Shown here: positions 59,845-64,000 of the stretch, in pieces
How positions within the stretch are numbered: position 1 is the stretch's first letter
How the letters are laid out: each line of letters begins with the position of its first letter
NCBI RefSeq assembly: GCF_026230175.1
Contig: NZ_CP104208.1
Location: 3,410,001-3,474,000 of the forward strand
Direction: 5' to 3'
Source of the DNA: Desulfovibrio mangrovi
GTDB lineage: Bacteria; Desulfobacterota; Desulfovibrionia; Desulfovibrionales; Desulfovibrionaceae
DNA: 64,000 bases
Notes under the pieces: generated by a model
Database searches by the model: none
The model's input: only the letters and a program-made list of their open reading frames with translations
Told to the model about the DNA's origin: nothing
Position numbers and translations under genes: made by a program

Positions 59845-61806
59845 ATGGATTTATCCATTGCCTCCGCACTGCTGCCTCTGGCTTCTGTGCTCGGCTACGG
59901 TTTTGCCCTGACCTGTTTCACCAGAAAGGATCCTGGGATCAATCTCTTTGCCGCAGTGGGCATTGTCATGCTCGGCATGTATCCTTTGGGTTTTATGCAT
60001 GCCTTTCAGTTTGCATGGGTGTTGCTGGGGCTCGGGCTTGTGTTATTGCCCTTGGCTGTGCGGCGGCTTTCCAGAAGTGGTGACCTGCACCTTCTCGTCT
60101 TGCCGGAAGTGCTTGTTCCCGTCGGTTTCATCAGTTTGTTCTGGGTGATGAATCACGATGCGCTTGTCCACTACGTTTCCGAAGCAGAGTATTGGGCCAA
60201 GGCGTCAAAGGCTTTGTTCTATTATAATAGCTATGTCACCAATGAAGTGCCTGTCGGCTGGAAGGAATACTTTCCCGGTGCGGCGCTGTTCCATCGTTTC
60301 TGTCTTTCCGTCATGCCCATGAAGGACAGTACACTGTATTATGGTCATGCCATGCTTGTTGGCATGATTGGCGCCCCTCTCTTTACCCGCATGCGTTGGA
60401 AGCATTGGGGGGCGCTTGCCTTGCTGGTGCTGAGCATTTTTCTCGTCGTGCAGGCTTTGGGGCGCGGAGCCTTATTCAAGCTGTTTGTAGATGTATTCCT
60501 GGGCATCGGCTTTGCCTCCCTGCTGGTGTTCGTATTCCGCGTTCGCGTTGAGAGGGCGCAGGCTGTCGTGTTGTCTCTTGCGGCGGCGGCTATAACCCTG
60601 ATTAAGAGCCCCGGCATCGTTTTGGTGATTCTGGTTGCGCTGTTTACCCTTGTTGTCTGGCGCAGGGAGTTGTTTTCCCGTGATGCCGGGCGGCGTAACG
60701 CGGTTTTGGCTCTTGTACTGCTGCTGGCCTTGCCGCTTGCGTTGAATGCAAGCTGGAAGGTTCGGAACGAGGTATACAGCGTTAAGAAGCAACTCCCCTT
60801 CAGAGCGCCCGCAGAACGTATTTCCGCCATGCTTTCCGGTGAGCCGCAGGACTTGGACAGGCGTATCGTTAAGGCATTCTTCGCTGCATTGTCTTCCATG
60901 CCGATCAATAATATCTCCCATGCCGACAGGCTGGTTTTCAAGGCGGCCGAATCTGTCGGGCTGGAGCCTGATTACCGTAAGCTGCCCAAGCTGCATGTTG
61001 TGGGTTGGCTTGTGTGTATTTCGGTGGTGTTTCTTATGGCTGCGGCCAAGCGCAGGCGTGGCAGGCGTGATCTGGCTGCGGCCTGGGCTGTGCTGACCGG
61101 TGCCTGTCTGTTCTATTTGATCAGCATCTTGTATCTGGAGCTCTTTGTATTTACTCCGTACGAGGGGCTGAACGTTATGTCCATGCCGCGCTATGCGGGC
61201 GTATTTCTTATGGCTTATTTCCTGTTCCCTGTATCCATACTGCTCGGACCGGAGGGAGAAGGGCGACTGGCTGAGAAAGAAGTGGGGCAGATTGGCCTTG
61301 AAGAGAAGTGTCGAAAGCGCCTTGTCGTGGGTTTCAGCGTGCTGCTTGCGTTGCTCTGTTTCTGGGATACGCCTGGGTATTACTTCCGTTATCTTTCACG
61401 GGACTGGCGTGAGGATGTGACGGCTTATTACGAGACGTATGGCGTTGCAGAGAAGGCCGGAGTTGTGTTTGGAGACGATGAACTGTTCTTCGCCGTGCTC
61501 AGGCCGATGAAAGGGCTTTGGAGTACAGCCTCGTATCGTTATTTCCCCGTCAGAGTCAGAGAGTTTCAGACGAAGGAAGGGGTTTGCGGTGAAGGGGATA
61601 AGGTGCAGAGTCGTCAGGCCGAGCTCGTGCAGTCTGTCGGGGCGTACCGTTATTTCATGTCTCCGGATGGTTCGACCGATTGCTTCCGTAAACTGTTTAA
61701 GGACCACCTTCCGGCAGAGGGGGCAAGTGCCCTGCTGTATAGGGTTGTGAAGGTGAATGATATAGCAAACGAGTCTTCGTCCTATATGTTGCGACCAGTG
61801 CAGTAG
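59845..61806 (+). CDS. Multi-pass membrane protein, probable GT-C glycosyltransferase
   Basis: 653 residues with roughly 12 hydrophobic segments and a C-terminal soluble domain of about 150 residues. The first large loop contains a DALVHYVSEAEYWAKASK stretch resembling the acidic catalytic loop of GT-C enzymes, and the order follows the GT2-GtrA gene by 15 bp. It would use the lipid-linked sugar made upstream to modify a surface polysaccharide or protein. This is inferred from topology and neighbour, not from a clear family match. Confidence 0.68.
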   Translation: MDLSIASALLPLASVLGYGFALTCFTRKDPGINLFAAVGIVMLGMYPLGFMHAFQFAWVLLGLGLVLLPLAVRRLSRSGDLHLLVLPEVLVPVGFISLFWVMNHDALVHYVSEAEYWAKASKALFYYNSYVTNEVPVGWKEYFPGAALFHRFCLSVMPMKDSTLYYGHAMLVGMIGAPLFTRMRWKHWGALALLVLSIFLVVQALGRGALFKLFVDVFLGIGFASLLVFVFRVRVERAQAVVLSLAAAAITLIKSPGIVLVILVALFTLVVWRRELFSRDAGRRNAVLALVLLLALPLALNASWKVRNEVYSVKKQLPFRAPAERISAMLSGEPQDLDRRIVKAFFAALSSMPINNISHADRLVFKAAESVGLEPDYRKLPKLHVVGWLVCISVVFLMAAAKRRRGRRDLAAAWAVLTGACLFYLISILYLELFVFTPYEGLNVMSMPRYAGVFLMAYFLFPVSILLGPEGEGRLAEKEVGQIGLEEKCRKRLVVGFSVLLALLCFWDTPGYYFRYLSRDWREDVTAYYETYGVAEKAGVVFGDDELFFAVLRPMKGLWSTASYRYFPVRVREFQTKEGVCGEGDKVQSRQAELVQSVGAYRYFMSPDGSTDCFRKLFKDHLPAEGASALLYRVVKVNDIANESSSYMLRPVQ

Positions 61807-61830
61807 TGATTGTTTTGAATAGTTGGTCCA

Positions 61831-61864
61831 AAGCCTCCGGTGGTTCTCCGCCGGGGGCTTTTTT
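61831..61864 (+). terminator. Terminator after the membrane glycosyltransferase gene
   Basis: 10-bp stem (61831-61840 with 61851-61860, one G.T pair) and a T-run. Confidence 0.87.
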
Positions 61865-61934
61865 GTGGCCGGAACAAGACGCTGGAGTTTGTTGGTTGAG
61901 TTTTGAAGAGGTCTGCTGATGTACCAGTAACGAA

Positions 61935-61964
61935 AAAAGCCTCGATCTTTCGATCGAGGCTTTT
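61935..61964 (-). terminator. Terminator of tRNA-Glu
   Basis: Stem GCCTCGATC/GATCGAGGC (61939-61947, 61952-61960) with TTTC loop, flanked by A and T runs. It is 7 bp downstream of the tRNA 3' end on the minus strand. Confidence 0.9.
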
Positions 61965-61971
61965 GTTCTCG

Positions 61972-62049
61972 TGGCGTCCCCAAGGGGATTTGAACCCCTG
62001 TCGCCTGCGTGAAAGGCAGGTGTCCTGGGCCAGGCTAGACGATGGGGAC
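61972..62049 (-). tRNA. tRNA-Glu (anticodon UUC)
   Basis: Minus-strand cloverleaf. The acceptor stem is GTCCCCA/TGGGGAC, the anticodon stem CCTGC/GCAGG encloses CTTTCAC (anticodon TTC), and the T-arm contains GGTTCAAATCC. The discriminator is G, and CCA is encoded (complement of 61972-61974). Length with CCA is 78 nt. Confidence 0.96.
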
Positions 62050-62095
62050 GCTTGATTGTTTTCGCCTAAGGGGTGTTCCCCTGCAGCGAGAGGCA

Positions 62096-62124
62096 CTTTT
62101 ATGGAACAGTGCGCGGAAAGTCAA
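62096..62124 (-). promoter_or_regulatory. Promoter of tRNA-Glu
   Basis: On the minus strand: TTGACT, 17 bp, TAAAAG, about 46 bp upstream of the tRNA 5' end. Confidence 0.65.
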
Positions 62125-62146
62125 GCGGATTTTTTACATGCCGCAT

Positions 62147-62611
62147 TTATTCTTCGGAAGCGGCGAGAGCCGGGGCTGCGCCCATGCGGCGGGTGCGCTT
62201 CTTCAGGCGCTTCATCTGCTTGCGGGCAGCGGTGCGGGCGGCCTTGTCCGAGTTTTCGGCCATGAAGGAACGCAGGAACTGAATTTCGGCCTTGGCCTTG
62301 CCGGCGGGAGTGCTGGCTGCGCACTGGTCGGCTGCAAAAGCGGGCAGGCGAACAAGCTTTGCCTTGGGGGTTGCTTCCTTGGTCTTCTTTGCGGGGGCTT
62401 TGGGGGCGGCAGCCTTGGGGGCAGCGGCAGGGGCGGCGGGTGCGCCCATGGCTTCCTGAATGGCCTCGATGAGGGGGGCTTTGTTCAGGCTGGAGATGCC
62501 CTTGATCTGGGGGTATTGGGTGCTCGCCAGTTCACGCAGCTCCTTGACGGTCATCTTGTCGAGGGGTTTGTCTGCGGGGTTGAGGGTTGCAGAGGTCTGG
62601 GTCTCACTCAT
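62147..62611 (-). CDS. Rho N-terminal-domain (SAP-like) basic protein
   Basis: 154 residues. Residues about 16-55 (DKMTVKELRELAS and SLNKAPLIEAIQEAMG) form a Rho_N/SAP-like helix-extension-helix, a module that binds nucleic acid. It is followed by an Ala/Pro/Lys linker (about 56-90) and a Lys/Arg-rich helical segment ending RKQMKRLKKRTRRMG. The composition suggests a DNA- or RNA-binding protein that is not a helicase. It overlaps the DciA-like gene by 4 bp, so the two are translationally coupled. Confidence 0.75.
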   Translation of the reverse strand: MSETQTSATLNPADKPLDKMTVKELRELASTQYPQIKGISSLNKAPLIEAIQEAMGAPAAPAAAPKAAAPKAPAKKTKEATPKAKLVRLPAFAADQCAASTPAGKAKAEIQFLRSFMAENSDKAARTAARKQMKRLKKRTRRMGAAPALAASEE

Positions 62612-63093
62612 CTGTCATCTCCTTCGTGTCTGTGTCGCTGCCGCTCCGCATCGTCAAACATGCGGACGTATTTTTCGTAACAGCGTGTTACCGGCGAGGC
62701 CGGGTCGAGCTTGCCGAGCAGGGTTCCCAACTTCGCCGGCCGCGGCGGCAGTTCGGGAACAAAGCGCTCGATGGACGGCATTTCCAGCTCGTCCAGCGCA
62801 GGCTTGCCCATGAGAAGGTTCACCTGCACCTTGTCGAAAAAGGGTTCGTCCAAAAACGCATTGACCCGTTCGATGATTTCATAGGTGTAATAGGTCAGCT
62901 CCTGCTGCGCCATATTATCCTCCGCACCTATGATCAGCGTTGTCTTGCGATGCCCGAGCGGAATGGCGAGAAGTCTGAGCTCTTCCCCCATTACCATATC
63001 CCAGTTGCGCCACAGTTGCGTAAGCTTGAAGCCTGTTCCCGCGCCTTTGCGCTGAAGCAGGCGGTCAAGCGCCTCGCCGATGCGTTGTTCCAT
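62608..63093 (-). CDS. DciA-like (DUF721) protein
   Basis: 161 residues. The N-terminal domain (GEALDRLLQRKGAGTGFKLTQLWRNW, GHRKTTLIIGAEDNMAQQELTY) fits the DUF721/DciA pattern of a KH-like fold. DciA loads or regulates the replicative helicase DnaB in bacteria lacking DnaC. The C-terminal 70 residues are less conserved. An ATG at 63093 has a weak GGCGGA site and matches the family start; an in-frame ATG at 63228 is possible but adds unrelated residues. Confidence 0.7.
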   Translation of the reverse strand: MEQRIGEALDRLLQRKGAGTGFKLTQLWRNWDMVMGEELRLLAIPLGHRKTTLIIGAEDNMAQQELTYYTYEIIERVNAFLDEPFFDKVQVNLLMGKPALDELEMPSIERFVPELPPRPAKLGTLLGKLDPASPVTRCYEKYVRMFDDAERQRHRHEGDDR

Positions 63094-63279
63094 GTGTATC
63101 CGCCCGTACGGGCAAAAAAGCGGTCTGGCCTGCAACAGCGTTCCGGACCGCACGCTCGCGGCAGGTTGCAGGCTGAGATTGCAGCCGGGAATCTCCACCT
63201 TCCCGAACTGCGGAGTATCGTTCAGCATATGCCGACAGTGTTGCTGCTGTCAACGAACAGCCCCCTGTCGGATACGCAA

Positions 63280-64000
63280 CTATACGCGCGCGGAACCGTC
63301 CGGCCGTATGAAGGCGGTCTGCAGGTCTTCGCCCATGCGCTGTACATAGTGATAAAAGGCCAGCACCTGCACCAGTTCGCGTACAGAGAACCGCTTGGTG
63401 GCACCCGATTCCCGTAGTTCTTCAAGTTTGCGGTCAGACTTGTCCAGCAGGGCGCGCAGGGATTCTACGCTTGGGGCAACCCCTTCCCCTATGGCCCGCA
63501 TGGCTTCGCGTGATGCCGTGACCACGGCACGAATCTCCGGCGCCATGATGAGGTTGTAGCCGCCTTCGCGCATGTCCTGCACGGTTCTCAGCATGCCTGC
63601 CAGATGCCGGGCGCACTGTTCGAGCACCACGATCTGCCTGTCCATGAGCGAGGCGTTGTCGTCAAAAAGCGGTGACTCATGGCGCAGCATCTTGCGGAAC
63701 AGGTCGCGGTTGCCTGCAATGTCCTTCAGCAGGGGGGCCAGCGTTTCCTCGGTGGTTGAGACGCTGTCGCCGAGGAAGTCTTCCACCAGTTGTCCGTATG
63801 TGTCCGCTGCCCGGGAGAACTGGTTCTGCAGGCGGGCCTTCAGCGCCTCGCCCACGCGGGCGGGCAGAATCCAGATGGAAACCACATAGGAGCAGAGCAC
63901 GCCAATGGCGATTTCCACCACACGCATCAGGCTGAAAGTTATCCGGTTCTCAACCCCCAGACTGGCGATGAGTACGATGGCAACGGTAATGGCCGCCATG
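63280..64000 (-). CDS. FUSC-like/aromatic acid exporter family membrane protein, 5'-truncated
   Basis: At least 239 residues; the frame is still open at the window edge, so the N-terminus is missing. Visible are two membrane helices (about 1-16 and 26-45 of the fragment, ending SIWILPARVGEALK) followed by a long helical cytoplasmic region (about 50-239) rich in charged residues. This matches the C-terminal part of aromatic-acid-exporter or FUSC-type proteins, where a half-channel precedes a soluble domain. The substrate is unknown. Confidence 0.72.
   Translation of the reverse strand, partial: MAAITVAIVLIASLGVENRITFSLMRVVEIAIGVLCSYVVSIWILPARVGEALKARLQNQFSRAADTYGQLVEDFLGDSVSTTEETLAPLLKDIAGNRDLFRKMLRHESPLFDDNASLMDRQIVVLEQCARHLAGMLRTVQDMREGGYNLIMAPEIRAVVTASREAMRAIGEGVAPSVESLRALLDKSDRKLEELRESGATKRFSVRELVQVLAFYHYVQRMGEDLQTAFIRPDGSARV

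Noticed and set aside
1-64000. CRISPR arrays, insertion sequences, prophage genes, toxin-antitoxin pairs
   Set aside because: No regularly spaced repeats, transposase or integrase motifs, or recognisable phage or defence genes were found on either strand.

Overview
The window is GC-rich bacterial chromosome, most consistent with a Desulfovibrio-like sulfate reducer (Desulfovibrionales). The main pointers are a periplasmic [FeFe] hydrogenase (hydAB) with its full maturation set, the dehydroquinate-synthase-II form of the shikimate pathway in one supraoperon with trpEGDCFBA, a CbiR/CobU cobamide pair, and the MlaA, MCP, EAL and HDOD signalling genes. The species assignment is inference from gene content.

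Layout. 0-6.1 kb: end of a sigma54 activator, then minus-strand genes for an MdtJI-like SMR pair, a YqhD-like alcohol dehydrogenase, a small membrane protein, a divergent DhnA-type aldolase, a TrmN6-like methyltransferase and an unknown anchored protein. 6.4-12.5 kb (+): an endonuclease Q/UvrD helicase fusion, cbiR-cobU, and a DHH phosphoesterase. 12.9-16.1 kb (-): EAL phosphodiesterase and glnK-amtB behind a sigma54-type promoter. 16.35-29.85 kb (+): a 13-gene aromatic supraoperon, adhS1-adhS2-aroB2-pheA-aroA-tyrA-trpEGDCFBA. 30-33.5 kb (+): a solute-binding protein and hypF. 33.6-45.6 kb (-): mutM, a ChaN-like lipoprotein, a PaaK-like ligase, then hydF, hydE, an unknown gene, an aspartase-like lyase, hydG, a TM1266-type gene, hydB and hydA. 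45.6-57.9 kb: MocR/LysE divergent pair, MscS channel, sensor kinase, HDOD protein, hydrolase-mlaA, MCP. 58.0-58.8 kb: AT-rich gene-free DNA, then a GT2-GtrA protein and a GT-C-like membrane protein. The end holds tRNA-Glu, a Rho_N-domain protein, a DciA-like protein and a truncated FUSC-type protein.

The most notable result is the control layout of the aromatic supraoperon. A 34-codon leader peptide (11 Phe/Tyr/Trp codons, seven of them consecutive) precedes an intrinsic terminator, and a segment of the leader ORF can pair with that terminator's 5' arm. A second attenuator appears to be built into the 3' end of tyrA. Three consecutive Trp codons near the TyrA C-terminus are followed by a 13-base segment that pairs without interruption (three G.U pairs) with the 5' arm and loop of a strong terminator placed just before trpE. 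If real, the structural gene tyrA doubles as the leader peptide for the trp genes: the upstream attenuator would sense all three aromatic amino acids and the internal one Trp only. All pairings were worked out by eye; no folding program or database was used.
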